Positions 33,569 to 42,640 of a stretch of 64,000 nt of DNA are shown here, in pieces. A model generated the notes under the pieces. It had not been told where the DNA came from and did not search any database. It saw nothing but the letters and a program-made list of their open reading frames with translations. The stretch spans positions 1 to 64,000 of the forward strand of contig JAJCXM010000021.1 in the NCBI GenBank assembly GCA_029263455.1, given 5' to 3'. Both the position numbers and the translations under genes were made by a program. The stretch's first letter is position 1; each line of letters opens with the position of its first letter. The stretch comes from Holophagae bacterium (GTDB lineage Bacteria > Acidobacteriota > Holophagae > Acanthopleuribacterales > Acanthopleuribacteraceae).

Positions 33569-35815
33569 ATGAGGTTGATCGGTAAAAAGATTGAACGTTT
33601 GCACATACGAGACCTCATTGGTGAAGGCGGGATGGGTAGTGTTTATCTCGCTTACGATGAGAAGTTGCAACGGAACGTGGTTGTTAAATCCATGCGCCCA
33701 GATCGCATCGATGCACTCTCGCGAGCACGATTCTTACGTGAGGCTAGAGCTCTTTCGCGTCTAGATCACGACCATGTCTGTCGCATCTACGACTATCTTG
33801 AATGGGAAGGAGAAGTCTTTCTTGTCTTAGAACATATCGACGGCGTCAATTTGCAAAAGGCCATGAAAAAGAAGCTCACCGCCAGAGCCCAACTGCTTAT
33901 CGCAGAACAGATCGCGGAAGCTCTGGTTTTTGCCCATGCCAATGAAGTCGTCCATCGTGATTTGAAGCTAACCAATGTCATGTTGACCCATGAAAATGAA
34001 GTCAAGGTCGTTGATTTCGGCCTAGCCATGTTGTCTGCAAATGATTTTGCCAGCAAATCCGAAGAAGTACATCTTCAGCAAGACAAAACGGAAACCCAAT
34101 TTGGCTCCGTCGTGGGCACGCTAAGGTCGATTAGCCCCGAACAAGCTCGAGGCGAGGCGGTGACCGCGGCTAGCGACATGTACAGCTTCGGTCTGATGAT
34201 GCAGGAGCTTTTTACGGGAGAGCCGCCCTTTGATCAAAAAGAAAATGCGGTCGCCATTCTGGAAAAGGCAAAACGAGCGCAAACACGGCCCATAAAGGGG
34301 CTTGATGGCGAACTCACGGATCTATTTAATCGCCTCAAATCCTTGTTGCCTGAATCGCGTCCAACAGCCGTAGATACGTTGGCGTTCTTAAAGCGCGTGC
34401 GCTCACGCCCTGTCCGTCGATTGCGAGCCGCAGCGGCCATTCTTTTTGTAGTCTTGTCGATGACCGCATTCGCTAAATACACCTATGATCTCAATAAGCA
34501 GCGCCTTGCGGCCGTTCACGCACAGCAAGAAGCGGAACAGGTGACTGAATTCTTAATAGACCTGTTTGAACTTTCCGACCCAGATGAAGCCAAAGGCAAT
34601 ACCATCACTGCTCGTGAGATTTTGGATCGTGGCGCCGAAAAGCTGGAATCTGAACTGGAAACGCAACCGCGATCACGGATTAGGCTGATGATGACGATTG
34701 GCGAGGTTTATCAAAAAATTGGTCTCTACTCGTCATCCAATGAGATGCTGAGCCGAGCGATGAGCGAATGTACGAACTTGCATTTGCAAGAATCTCTGAT
34801 TGGGGTCAAGACCGCAAATCGAAAAGCTTCTCTGCATGCAACCTTAGGAGAAAATGAGCCCGCGATGAAGCTCTATGAACAGGCCGTAACTTGGTCGCAG
34901 CAGCTAAATCCAACCGATTACGCCGAATTCAGTCGCGGACTAAATGGCATGGCTTCTGTCTACTTCTCTCTTGGAGCGTATGACGACGCGGAGCGTTTGT
35001 ATCGCCAGGCTCTAGCTGTACGGGAAAATCACTTTGGTAAAGACCATCCTGAAACAGCCGAGTCCTTGGATGATTTGGGTTATTTGTGTTGGACCTTGGG
35101 TCGCTATTCTGATGCCGAGCCGTTCTATGCTGCAGCCTTAGCGATACGCAAGAAGCAGTTGGGTCCCGATCACCCGTCAGTGGCAATTACGCAGTACAAC
35201 CTAGCATTACTCTACCGTTCAGAGGGGCGATTGGATGAGGCTGAGCAGAACTATTTGCAAGTCTTGCGAATTGAAAAAAAGACGCTCGGTGAACATCACC
35301 GAAATGTCGCGGCGACGCTTAATAGCTTAGGCGTATTGTATTGGCATCAAGAGAAATATGCGCAAGCTGAGCCCTTGTTTAGACAGTCGCTAGCTATCCT
35401 AACTGGGGCACTTGGCGATCAGCACTTCGACTTGATTAGCCCGTTAAATAATTTGGGTTTACTGGCTTGGAAGAGCGGTGATTACCAAGAGGCCGTCGAT
35501 TTTTTTGATCGCGCACTCAAAATATCATCAGATTCGTTAGGCGAAGAACACGTTAATGTGGCTTGGCCATTATGGGGACTGGCCAACGTTTATCGCGACT
35601 CTGGTGATTTCAATAAAGCTGAACAGTTTTATCAACGTGCCTTGGCTATCAGGAAAGAACATCTTGAGCCAGATCATCCTCAAATCATCGAAACCAACAC
35701 GGAGTATGCAAGATTACTCAAGTTGATGGGACGAAACTCCGAGGCAAATCAGTTGCTCTTAAATCATGAACGCGGTGTCGCACTACAGACAGATGTTGTT
35801 CAAGAACCAGACTAG
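33569..35815 (+). CDS. Ser/Thr protein kinase with C-terminal TPR domain
   Basis: The product has 748 residues with start at ATG 33569 (MRLIGKKIERLHI); the frame opens at a TTG five codons earlier. Kinase domain: GEGGMG (18-23), Lys40, HRDLKLTN (129-136), DFG (149-151), GTLRSISPEQ. One membrane helix (about 289-308) separates it from a TPR region of about 400 residues. It contains at least seven 42-residue kinesin-light-chain-like TPR units (xxxAERLYRQALAVRENHFGKDHPETAESLDDL and its repeats). The TPR faces the periplasm if the topology is as usual, and may bind a partner. Such kinases are common in Xanthomonadales-related and myxobacterial groups. The gene overlaps the convergent secreted-protein gene by 33 bp. 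Confidence 0.9.
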   Translation: MRLIGKKIERLHIRDLIGEGGMGSVYLAYDEKLQRNVVVKSMRPDRIDALSRARFLREARALSRLDHDHVCRIYDYLEWEGEVFLVLEHIDGVNLQKAMKKKLTARAQLLIAEQIAEALVFAHANEVVHRDLKLTNVMLTHENEVKVVDFGLAMLSANDFASKSEEVHLQQDKTETQFGSVVGTLRSISPEQARGEAVTAASDMYSFGLMMQELFTGEPPFDQKENAVAILEKAKRAQTRPIKGLDGELTDLFNRLKSLLPESRPTAVDTLAFLKRVRSRPVRRLRAAAAILFVVLSMTAFAKYTYDLNKQRLAAVHAQQEAEQVTEFLIDLFELSDPDEAKGNTITAREILDRGAEKLESELETQPRSRIRLMMTIGEVYQKIGLYSSSNEMLSRAMSECTNLHLQESLIGVKTANRKASLHATLGENEPAMKLYEQAVTWSQQLNPTDYAEFSRGLNGMASVYFSLGAYDDAERLYRQALAVRENHFGKDHPETAESLDDLGYLCWTLGRYSDAEPFYAAALAIRKKQLGPDHPSVAITQYNLALLYRSEGRLDEAEQNYLQVLRIEKKTLGEHHRNVAATLNSLGVLYWHQEKYAQAEPLFRQSLAILTGALGDQHFDLISPLNNLGLLAWKSGDYQEAVDFFDRALKISSDSLGEEHVNVAWPLWGLANVYRDSGDFNKAEQFYQRALAIRKEHLEPDHPQIIETNTEYARLLKLMGRNSEANQLLLNHERGVALQTDVVQEPD

Positions 35816-36520
35816 ATCTCTCAGATTCGAATTCGGCCATGAACCTTGTTCATTGGCCAGCATACAGGTGGCGTTGCAGGTATCGGTTCCAATCCAACAG
35901 TTCTGTTGAGATGCAAATTCGTCGAAGTCAATGGTGCCCGATGTGCCAACGTCAAGACCTGCTAAAGCTCCAACTCTGATGGCTGTGATTTCAGCCGAGC
36001 TATTGCTCAGATCAAGCTGTTGAAACCACTTGTTTCCGTCAATCCAGAGTCTGAATTCGCCATTTCCTGGGGTTGAACTCCAAAAGAACTCCATGCTATG
36101 CCAGCCATCGGATATGACCATGTCGGACAACGATCCTCCGTGAATGGCAAGAGCAGGGTCGCCTAATATTCGTATAGCCAGTTTTTTCTCGTTATTCTCC
36201 TGGGATATAGACAGGCCAATGAGTGTTACCTCTTGCGTATCATAGGCGACGACGATATCTAACTCGCCGTTTTCAGGGAGAACGAGGTCTGTCGTGTTGA
36301 ACATCAGCTTTGCTCTGTATGTTGTAAGCGGAAGCGCAAGTACGTCCGCAACATAGGTGGGCGATGTGTCGCTTATGGAGACGCGCAATCCGTAGGTCCC
36401 TGAATAGGCGGCTTGTTGGTCGGCCATAGCGGTGCCTGCAATCAAACAGGCACTTGCCGTTAATAGGATGAAAAAGCTTGTAGCTCTCTTGAATTGAGAA
36501 TGGATCGTTTGAGTCATCAT
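35783..36520 (-). CDS. Secreted LamG-like protein with W..DL..C tail
   Basis: The product has 245 residues. The signal peptide is FFILLTASACLIAGTAMA. The body is beta-rich with segments typical of laminin-G/concanavalin-like sandwiches (YRAKLMFNTTDL, SDGWHSMEFFWSSTPGNGEFRLWIDG, AIRVGALAGLDVGTSGTIDFDEFAS). The last Cys-rich part (CWIGTDTCNATCMLANEQG) leads to WPNSNLRDLVWFLNNICL at the very end, the shared C-terminal motif. It lies 9 nt downstream of another secreted protein gene, so the two form an operon. The ligand may be a glycan, but nothing in the sequence shows which. Confidence 0.75.
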   Translation of the reverse strand: MMTQTIHSQFKRATSFFILLTASACLIAGTAMADQQAAYSGTYGLRVSISDTSPTYVADVLALPLTTYRAKLMFNTTDLVLPENGELDIVVAYDTQEVTLIGLSISQENNEKKLAIRILGDPALAIHGGSLSDMVISDGWHSMEFFWSSTPGNGEFRLWIDGNKWFQQLDLSNSSAEITAIRVGALAGLDVGTSGTIDFDEFASQQNCWIGTDTCNATCMLANEQGSWPNSNLRDLVWFLNNICL

Positions 36521-36529
36521 GGCCGCCTA

Positions 36530-37450
36530 TCAAAGGGGTTCTGGAGCGGTCGTTAATAACCGGGCCAAGTCCGCAATCTTTTTGTAGGCACAGTCGATTA
36601 CCTGGTTGCCCGGTTCACAGGCGCCGGAAAACATGTTTGCCCAATCTGGGCAAATTTGCGTAATTTGAATCATGAAATGCTGACCGCTACCTGACAAGCC
36701 CATTTCGTATACGAGTGTGTCGATCACTAATTCGGCCGCTTGCAACCGGCAAGGTTCGTTACTCAAATCGATAATAGGGCCTGGATCTAGAGGGTGGTGT
36801 TCAAAATGACAAAAATACTCTCTAAACAAATGATCGATAGTGAAGGCAATCGTATCGGCAACGTGTCTGCCCAAAATATCAGCGGCTGGTGCTAAGAAGT
36901 AGGGCAGAGAACGTGCTGCGGCCGCCAACTCTGGATCTACGGGACCCCCACCGTGTCGGGCAGGCTCTAGAATGGCTGCTGCCCAAAGCCGTATGCCGCT
37001 CTGTAATAACTCGGTGTCTTCCAACCCGAATTGAGAGCCTCTTGAGCTTGGCGAGCAATAGCCATCACAAATAGGTCCTGCGCTCTGGGCATCTTCGTCG
37101 CATCCCGTCCCGGGAATACCGTTCGGTTTGGGTTGCCGCCAGTTACAAATATCCTCGGTAAAAGGACCACTCGGTCCCCAGTTACAAAATAGTGCGGCTG
37201 TACAATCGCCCGAAAAGTAACAGTTACAATTTGGGAATTGATTGGGTTCTGTGATGTCCCACGAGAGCGTTGTTCCCGATTCAAAACCGTCGTTAAAGAT
37301 AGGTAATTCGTCGCCCTTTTCCTGTAGATTGATGTCCGATTGTGCCGTGACAATCACACTTGCGAAGCTCAAAAAAAGGACGAAACAGAAATTCAAACTG
37401 AATCTCCTTGGCCTAGTATGGCAAGTCGTCTTCAATCGATGGTATGACAT
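36530..37450 (-). CDS. Secreted Cys-rich protein with DGFESG motif
   Basis: The product has 306 residues with start at ATG 37450 (MSYHRLKTTCHTRPRRFSLNF, then signal FCFVLFLSFASVIVTAQ); the frame opens at 37522. IFNDGFESGTTLSWD is a motif I recognise from many secreted gammaproteobacterial proteins, normally near a domain boundary. A block of ten Cys (CNCYFSGDCTAALFCNW through CDGYC) follows, then a helical region with His pairs (CHFEHHPLD). I do not recognise the helical domain. The end IADLARLLTTAPEPL weakly resembles the W..DL motif of its operon partner but lacks Trp and Cys. It is the first gene of a two-gene operon. Confidence 0.7.
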   Translation of the reverse strand: MSYHRLKTTCHTRPRRFSLNFCFVLFLSFASVIVTAQSDINLQEKGDELPIFNDGFESGTTLSWDITEPNQFPNCNCYFSGDCTAALFCNWGPSGPFTEDICNWRQPKPNGIPGTGCDEDAQSAGPICDGYCSPSSRGSQFGLEDTELLQSGIRLWAAAILEPARHGGGPVDPELAAAARSLPYFLAPAADILGRHVADTIAFTIDHLFREYFCHFEHHPLDPGPIIDLSNEPCRLQAAELVIDTLVYEMGLSGSGQHFMIQITQICPDWANMFSGACEPGNQVIDCAYKKIADLARLLTTAPEPL

Positions 37451-37838
37451 TGAATGCAAGATATTCTCTGAATCATAGCAATCAGCGCGAATCAATGCGA
37501 ATGGTTTCACCTTGGCGTCCACGAGTTGGATTGTGAGTGAAGTAAATGTGGCTGGCTCATGAGTGCTGATTACTTGATGTGACCGTCAATACGACTATCG
37601 CGTTTTGTTGTATTAATCTGAAAAATAGATCAATTAAAGACGTTTCGATTAGCTGGCTTCGCCAGTTCCGTGGCGCCGAGGAATAGAGACTTACGTTCTT
37701 GAGTCTTGAAGACTGTTATGCGAACGCCTCAAGCAGCCTGTCGTTTTATGGCGCGTCATAGGTGCGCCATGAAGACCCGACCATCGCAGCACGGACAGAT
37801 ACGATTAGTCTCGATAGGCCCAAAACAAAATGACTAGA
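37451..37838. other. Gene-free stretch with two hairpins
   Basis: About 390 bases lie between two minus-strand genes. They hold a hairpin CTGGC-TTC-GCCAG (around 37652-37664) and an inverted repeat ATGGCGC (37748-37754) / GCGCCAT (37764-37770). Part of it must hold the promoter of the Cys-rich secreted protein operon. I see no open frame with a ribosome binding site and no tRNA. Confidence 0.5.
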
Positions 37839-40643
37839 TTATTCAGCCCACTCGAGGTCGGCATACTTAGCCACCAGCCATTTTTTATAGCTTTGCCATA
37901 GGTGAGATTGAGACTTGGAGACATCATGAATAATGGCTCTTGCTTGATCAAATTCAGCAAGCAAGCAGTGCATAAGGGCCATATCCATAGCCGCCTTTTC
38001 GGCATAAGTGGGGCTCTTCAGCGAAGACATGATTTCGATTGCGGCCATAAAGTCAGCTCGTGACATAGCGTCGACGCCCAACATGTATGTGACTTCTTCG
38101 CTAGCTAAGCCTTCACTATTCAGCTGTTTGGCAATGGCTATTTGCGCGTGTGATGTCTTTTTCATCCATAACACCAAAAAAGGAGCTCGCTGGTTCGCGA
38201 GCAAGCTGGAAAGATCGTTCCAATAGTTCGGTGAATGATGGTAATTTGCCTCGCCTGCCAGCACCTGATTGACATATCGCTGAAGCCCAAAGTGATTGAG
38301 GGCAGCATCCCTAATGGAGTTGGGGATGAACTGTTGAATCCACTTACTGTCTTTAAACCTCTGCTGGCAATCGGCATAATTCATCAATTGACGCAGGTTC
38401 TCATCAAGTTCCGTAGGCGGTTCTATCGAGAGTCGTAATGGGAAGTTATCAACCAATGGTTTTGAATGTTCTGTCCATGATCTCAAGAATTCGCTGTCAG
38501 CCAGAAAGGTTATGGCCAAGTGACTGGCGTCGTCGAAACCAAGGCTTTCAAGTTGCGTACGTGTTTCGGCATCATGCCACTGGCTCTCAAAATCATCGCG
38601 ACTAGGTCCTTGGGACAGATTCTTGCTGCCAACGAGCATCCAATTGACCCCTGAACCGCTCCAAAGTGAGGCATCTGAAAAAACATCAAGAAAGGCGCGA
38701 GTAATTGATTTTGAGTCTTCTAATGTCAAGGAGTGCACCGGTAACCAGTAGGAAATCATTCCTTGATCGTTTAGACGGTCGTAGGCGAGTTGAAAGTATT
38801 CTTTAGAATATAGGTTGACGATGCCGCTGTTCTTGGGTGGCGGTGGTTCTGCGGTTATTAAGTCGTAAGATTGATCAGTCAATAAGAGGTAGTGTCGACC
38901 GTCTTCGATGGTGACCGTTACTTTCGCAGAATCTAGTGGATTATCGTTCCCATAAATATGTCTGCTCATGCGCAAAACGCCGCGAGAAATGTCAACGATA
39001 TCGACCTGCTCTAGGGTCGTATTGTCCACCAAACACTTGGCTGTGTTGCCAACGCCGTAGCTAATCAGTAAGGCGCTTTTTGGGTTTGGCCGTAGGGCGA
39101 CAGGCAGGTACACATATGCGTTCATATAGCGTTTGGCACCAACACCTGTTCCCGACATTGAATGACCGTTGGTAATTAAACGGTAGCTAGTGTTTCGTCC
39201 ACCTAAGGTTGATGCACTTAATATCACCGTTTCGTTAACACCCTCCTCGTAAGCAATGATTTTCTCTGAAGATCCGTGTGCTTGACGGTACACAATAGAC
39301 GGGATGATCTGGCTCTCCATCAGTCCAATTGGAAAAAAGATCAGGGTGGTGATGAGACTAGTGCCTGTTGCGTAAATGCTCAGTCGCAACGCTCGGCTTT
39401 GCATGACCTTAGGTTCAATCGTCAATACAGCCACCAAAATGTATAGCGTGGCCAAAACCAGGATAGAGCGTTCAATACCCAGCAGAGGCAATAACATGAA
39501 CTGGGCAACCAACGATCCCAGCATGCCGCCAGAGGTATTGAACAAGGTCAACATGCCGGTACTTTTTGTGGATTCGTGCAGGTGTTGTTTTAGTTGCATA
39601 CCCATGAAGGTAAACAGTACGCCCGATAACAGGGCGACGGGAAACATCAGGCGCATGGCCATCTTGAAAGTAAACCAGAATCCGCTGCCATAGGTGTAAA
39701 GCACACTGAATCCGCCCAAGTCGAAAACGGCGTAAAGGATAGAGACAAGTAGCGCCGAAGCCAGGGCGACAACAGGCGTCCAGCAACGGGACTGCGGCCA
39801 TACAACGGAACAGCGACCGGCAACAAGTCCGCCTATCCCAATACCAGACAAAACCACGGCTAACATGACCGAGAAATTGAGACTATTACCGATGACAAAC
39901 ATGAGGCTGAAACGAAACCATACGACTTCCAAAGCAAGCAATATGAATCCTGAAAGGGCCGTGGCTAATAGCACCTTCTTGTGCCGTGAATGGCTAGGTC
40001 GTGTTGCTAGGCTTGGCTCAGGTGCAGACTCCCCCCACGTGCGACTTAGATAAAGGGCCAGAAGCGCGACGAGTATGTTGAGGGCAAGAGCGAAATAGCC
40101 GGTCCCTTGAAGGCCAAGTGCCTCGAATAGAAATAACTCGCCGCCGAGCGCGCCCAATGTCGCGCCTAGCGTATTCCAGCCATATAGTTTCCCTAAGGCA
40201 TTGCCATAGGGCTTGTTATGCCTCATCAGCGCTTTAATCAAAGTGGGCAATGTCGCGCCCATGGCCATCGTTGGGATAATGAGCAGAGCAAAAGCGAGTA
40301 GAAAACGCACACCCACATTAAGGGAGGGACTCATTGATAATGTTTTCAAGAATGGAGCGACAAGACGGGTTAGATGTGGGAACAAAACGACAAGCGCAAA
40401 ACCTACTACACCAATCGTCGCCTCTAATTTTGCATAGAACATGATTGGCTTTTTGATGCGATTACCGCGCGAAGCCATCCATCCATTACCGATCGCAAGG
40501 CCCCCCATAAAGCTAGATAGGACTAAGCTAGTTGAAAGTACGCTACTGCCGAACGTGATGCCAGCGAGACGGAACCAAAGGGTTTCAAAAATCAGCGCTG
40601 AAGTGCCCGACAAGAAAAAGATCAGACACAGAATAACGATCAT
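37839..40643 (-). CDS. Membrane protein with spermidine-synthase-like C-terminal domain
   Basis: The product has 934 residues. The first 440 residues contain about 12 to 14 membrane helices (CLIFFLSGTSALIFETLWFR at the start is the hallmark of this family). Next comes a soluble spermidine-synthase-like Rossmann domain (LISYGVGNTAKCLVDNTTLEQVDIVDIS, IEDGRHYLLLTDQSYDLITAEPPPP), then about 230 helical residues. The motif GVGNTAK replaces the GGGDG of true synthases, and the putrescine-binding Asp residues are not evident, so polyamine synthesis is unlikely. Such fused membrane/spermidine-synthase-like proteins are widespread and uncharacterised. The gene is transcribed away from the IPTL-CTERM gene. 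Confidence 0.82.
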   Translation of the reverse strand: MIVILCLIFFLSGTSALIFETLWFRLAGITFGSSVLSTSLVLSSFMGGLAIGNGWMASRGNRIKKPIMFYAKLEATIGVVGFALVVLFPHLTRLVAPFLKTLSMSPSLNVGVRFLLAFALLIIPTMAMGATLPTLIKALMRHNKPYGNALGKLYGWNTLGATLGALGGELFLFEALGLQGTGYFALALNILVALLALYLSRTWGESAPEPSLATRPSHSRHKKVLLATALSGFILLALEVVWFRFSLMFVIGNSLNFSVMLAVVLSGIGIGGLVAGRCSVVWPQSRCWTPVVALASALLVSILYAVFDLGGFSVLYTYGSGFWFTFKMAMRLMFPVALLSGVLFTFMGMQLKQHLHESTKSTGMLTLFNTSGGMLGSLVAQFMLLPLLGIERSILVLATLYILVAVLTIEPKVMQSRALRLSIYATGTSLITTLIFFPIGLMESQIIPSIVYRQAHGSSEKIIAYEEGVNETVILSASTLGGRNTSYRLITNGHSMSGTGVGAKRYMNAYVYLPVALRPNPKSALLISYGVGNTAKCLVDNTTLEQVDIVDISRGVLRMSRHIYGNDNPLDSAKVTVTIEDGRHYLLLTDQSYDLITAEPPPPKNSGIVNLYSKEYFQLAYDRLNDQGMISYWLPVHSLTLEDSKSITRAFLDVFSDASLWSGSGVNWMLVGSKNLSQGPSRDDFESQWHDAETRTQLESLGFDDASHLAITFLADSEFLRSWTEHSKPLVDNFPLRLSIEPPTELDENLRQLMNYADCQQRFKDSKWIQQFIPNSIRDAALNHFGLQRYVNQVLAGEANYHHSPNYWNDLSSLLANQRAPFLVLWMKKTSHAQIAIAKQLNSEGLASEEVTYMLGVDAMSRADFMAAIEIMSSLKSPTYAEKAAMDMALMHCLLAEFDQARAIIHDVSKSQSHLWQSYKKWLVAKYADLEWAE

Positions 40644-40697
40644 AAATAGATTTCGCCGTCCATTTTTTCAACGATTATAGTCTTTTGCTTGCCTAAG

Positions 40698-40736
40698 GAC
40701 AGGTTCTGACTATTATTGATTCGGTCTTTACCTGTC
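40698..40736. promoter_or_regulatory. Inverted repeat in a divergent promoter region
   Basis: GACAGGT (40698-40704) and ACCTGTC (40730-40736) form an exact inverted pair spaced by 25 bp. It lies in the 163-bp spacer between two divergent genes and could be a regulator site or chance. Confidence 0.3.
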
Positions 40737-40806
40737 TGTTTATCTGCCATTTTGTTATTATCTATTCTTAAATTTACTTTAAACAGCATGAAAAAGGGAG
40801 CCCACC

Positions 40807-41886
40807 ATGGCCAGACTATGCATGATTTTGACTTTATTTGTTTTTTCGTTGGGGATTTTTGCTCAGTCAATCGAGCAAGAGTTGCAGGGTGTCGGAGACC
40901 AAAATTCGGCCACAGACTCAGCGCCAGACCCAGCAGCACATCAGCGGGCATTGGATATTTTGCGTGGCGGCGGATCCTTGTTGCTAATTCCAGAATCGAC
41001 CAATGATCGTGTCATGGCATTTGACCAGATAACAGGTGATCTGGTTGATGCCGACTTTATTCCAGCAGATCCGGCCAATTTATCTACGCCTATCCATGCC
41101 ATGGTTCATCCGCTAAGCGGAAACATTCTGGTGTCCGACCAAATAGATGATGTCGTTCAGGAATACGATTTGATGGGAACCTATGTCGGCGTATTTGCGC
41201 CAGTTGGTGGCGCCAATACTGCCATCCTCGATAATATTCGTGGGATGGGATATGGGCCAGGTAATGCAACTATCCTGGTTACGGTTGGCGGTGGCGCCAA
41301 TGATGATGCCGTGGCTCAATTTGATTTGAGTGGCAACTATCTGGGTAATTTTGTGGCCAATGGCGCCGGTGGTCTCAATTCACCGTTTGATATTACTGCA
41401 CAGAATAATGATTACCTTGTGGGCGGTATCACCAGTGATCAAATACATATTTTTGATAACGGCGGCCTGAGTTTGGGTATTTTTTCTCCCATAAACACTT
41501 TTCCTGAACAGATTGCAGTGCTCGCAAATGGAAATGTTTTGGTCGCCAATTTTTCCGGGACTGAAGAAGGTGTCATCGAATATATGAGCAACGGCGTTCA
41601 GGTAGGGATTTATGATCCAGCTTCGTTGGGCGGCTATCGTGGCGTCTACGAATTGGGTAATGGCAACATTCTAACGACAAACGGTTCTGGTGTTCACGAG
41701 ATTGATCGCATGGGGAACCTCGTTGAGACGAAGATAGCCGGCGTAAGTGGACGGTTCATTCAAATAGCCTCAGCGACACAGGCCGTGCAAATTCCTACTC
41801 TATCTCAGTGGGGCTTGATCATGTTCGCCTTGTTATTGGCGGCATCGGCGTTGGTCTTCATTCGTCGATCGAGCAAAGTACATTAA
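40807..41886 (+). CDS. Secreted beta-propeller protein with IPTL-CTERM sorting signal
   Basis: The product has 359 residues. Signal peptide MARLCMILTLFVFSLGIFAQ. NHL/YVTN-like repeats (HPLSGNILVSDQIDDVVQEYDLMGTYVGVF, GILTTNGSGVHEI style) fill residues 55-320. The C-terminus reads IPTLSQWGLIMFALLLAAS with a helix and RRSSK, a textbook IPTLxxWG-CTERM signal. Proteins of this class are recognised by exosortase H, cut and probably passed to the cell surface. GGGAG lies 7 nt before ATG. It is similar in layout to the propeller protein at 32459, so they may be paralogues. Confidence 0.85.
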   Translation: MARLCMILTLFVFSLGIFAQSIEQELQGVGDQNSATDSAPDPAAHQRALDILRGGGSLLLIPESTNDRVMAFDQITGDLVDADFIPADPANLSTPIHAMVHPLSGNILVSDQIDDVVQEYDLMGTYVGVFAPVGGANTAILDNIRGMGYGPGNATILVTVGGGANDDAVAQFDLSGNYLGNFVANGAGGLNSPFDITAQNNDYLVGGITSDQIHIFDNGGLSLGIFSPINTFPEQIAVLANGNVLVANFSGTEEGVIEYMSNGVQVGIYDPASLGGYRGVYELGNGNILTTNGSGVHEIDRMGNLVETKIAGVSGRFIQIASATQAVQIPTLSQWGLIMFALLLAASALVFIRRSSKVH

Positions 41887-41906
41887 GCCACTAATCGGTT
41901 TATGGT

Positions 41907-41934
41907 GGCGCTGTGGCTAGCTAGCCACAGCGCC
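41907..41934. terminator. Perfect 28-bp palindrome after the IPTL-CTERM gene
   Basis: The 14 bases GGCGCTGTGGCTAG are followed directly by their exact reverse complement. As RNA this forms a very stable hairpin on either strand. No T-run follows, so it may act as a bidirectional terminator with weak release, an mRNA 3'-end stabiliser, or a protein-binding palindrome. Confidence 0.55.
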
Positions 41935-42084
41935 TTCCATGACAGAGCAGATTCAGCTCAGATCAGAGAATTAATTTCGGTACCATGAATCGTTAGTAGT
42001 CGGTCAGATTCTTGTCGAAGATCTCTGGTCGAGTTCAGTCGACTAAAGGCATGCTCGATCGGTCCCGTTTGGCAAGCATTTAGA

Positions 42085-42549
42085 CTAGTAACGGGGCTCT
42101 ATTTGGATGTCGGTCTTAACTGAGTTGGCGATGAAACACAGTTTGTGGGCGCGATGGTGAAGCTTTTCCACGTCTTCCGCGCTTGGAGATTCTCCAATGA
42201 ATTGGATCTTGGGATGTAACGTCACCCGCGTCATGGCCAAATGACCGTCGCTGTCTTTGCTCAGCAGGCCTTCGGCTTGATCGCTGTATTCCGTCACGAC
42301 CCATCTTTTTGCACTCGCCACATGCAAGAACCACAGCATGTGGCAGCTGGACAAGGAAGCAATAAAAGCCTCTTCTGGGTCAACGGCAGCTTCTACCGAG
42401 TAAGGTAGGGCAACGACCTGTGGTGACGCAGATGCAGGGACTTCGATGCCTCCATCGAATTTCCAACTGTGTGCCCGACTGTATGTCCTTGCCGCAAAGT
42501 TGTCATTGGAGTCTAGCGACCAATTAACTTCAGCTGTGTATTTCGACAT
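42085..42549 (-). CDS. OsmC family protein
   Basis: The product has 154 residues. It has the OsmC/Ohr fold marks: RAHSWKFDGG, VDPEEAFIASLSSCHMLWFLHVAS with the first catalytic Cys, and AHKLCFIANSVKTD with the second Cys. The pair of Cys reduces organic or fatty acid hydroperoxides in OsmC and Ohr; this sequence fits the general OsmC group better than Ohr. It is cytoplasmic. It has its own short upstream region and no obvious regulator. Confidence 0.88.
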   Translation of the reverse strand: MSKYTAEVNWSLDSNDNFAARTYSRAHSWKFDGGIEVPASASPQVVALPYSVEAAVDPEEAFIASLSSCHMLWFLHVASAKRWVVTEYSDQAEGLLSKDSDGHLAMTRVTLHPKIQFIGESPSAEDVEKLHHRAHKLCFIANSVKTDIQIEPRY

Positions 42550-42640
42550 GTGATTCTCCTATTTCTTGTTTGCCCATTAGCCTTACACGAATAATGCCAA
42601 TTATCTTGCCAGATTGATGGCCGCCATCGACCTCAAACCG

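Noticed and set aside
41944-42084. Open minus-strand frame just after the OsmC stop (contains GPIEHAFSRLNSTRDL)
   Set aside because: About 45 codons with no start codon and no ribosome binding site. It might be a remnant, but nothing supports it.
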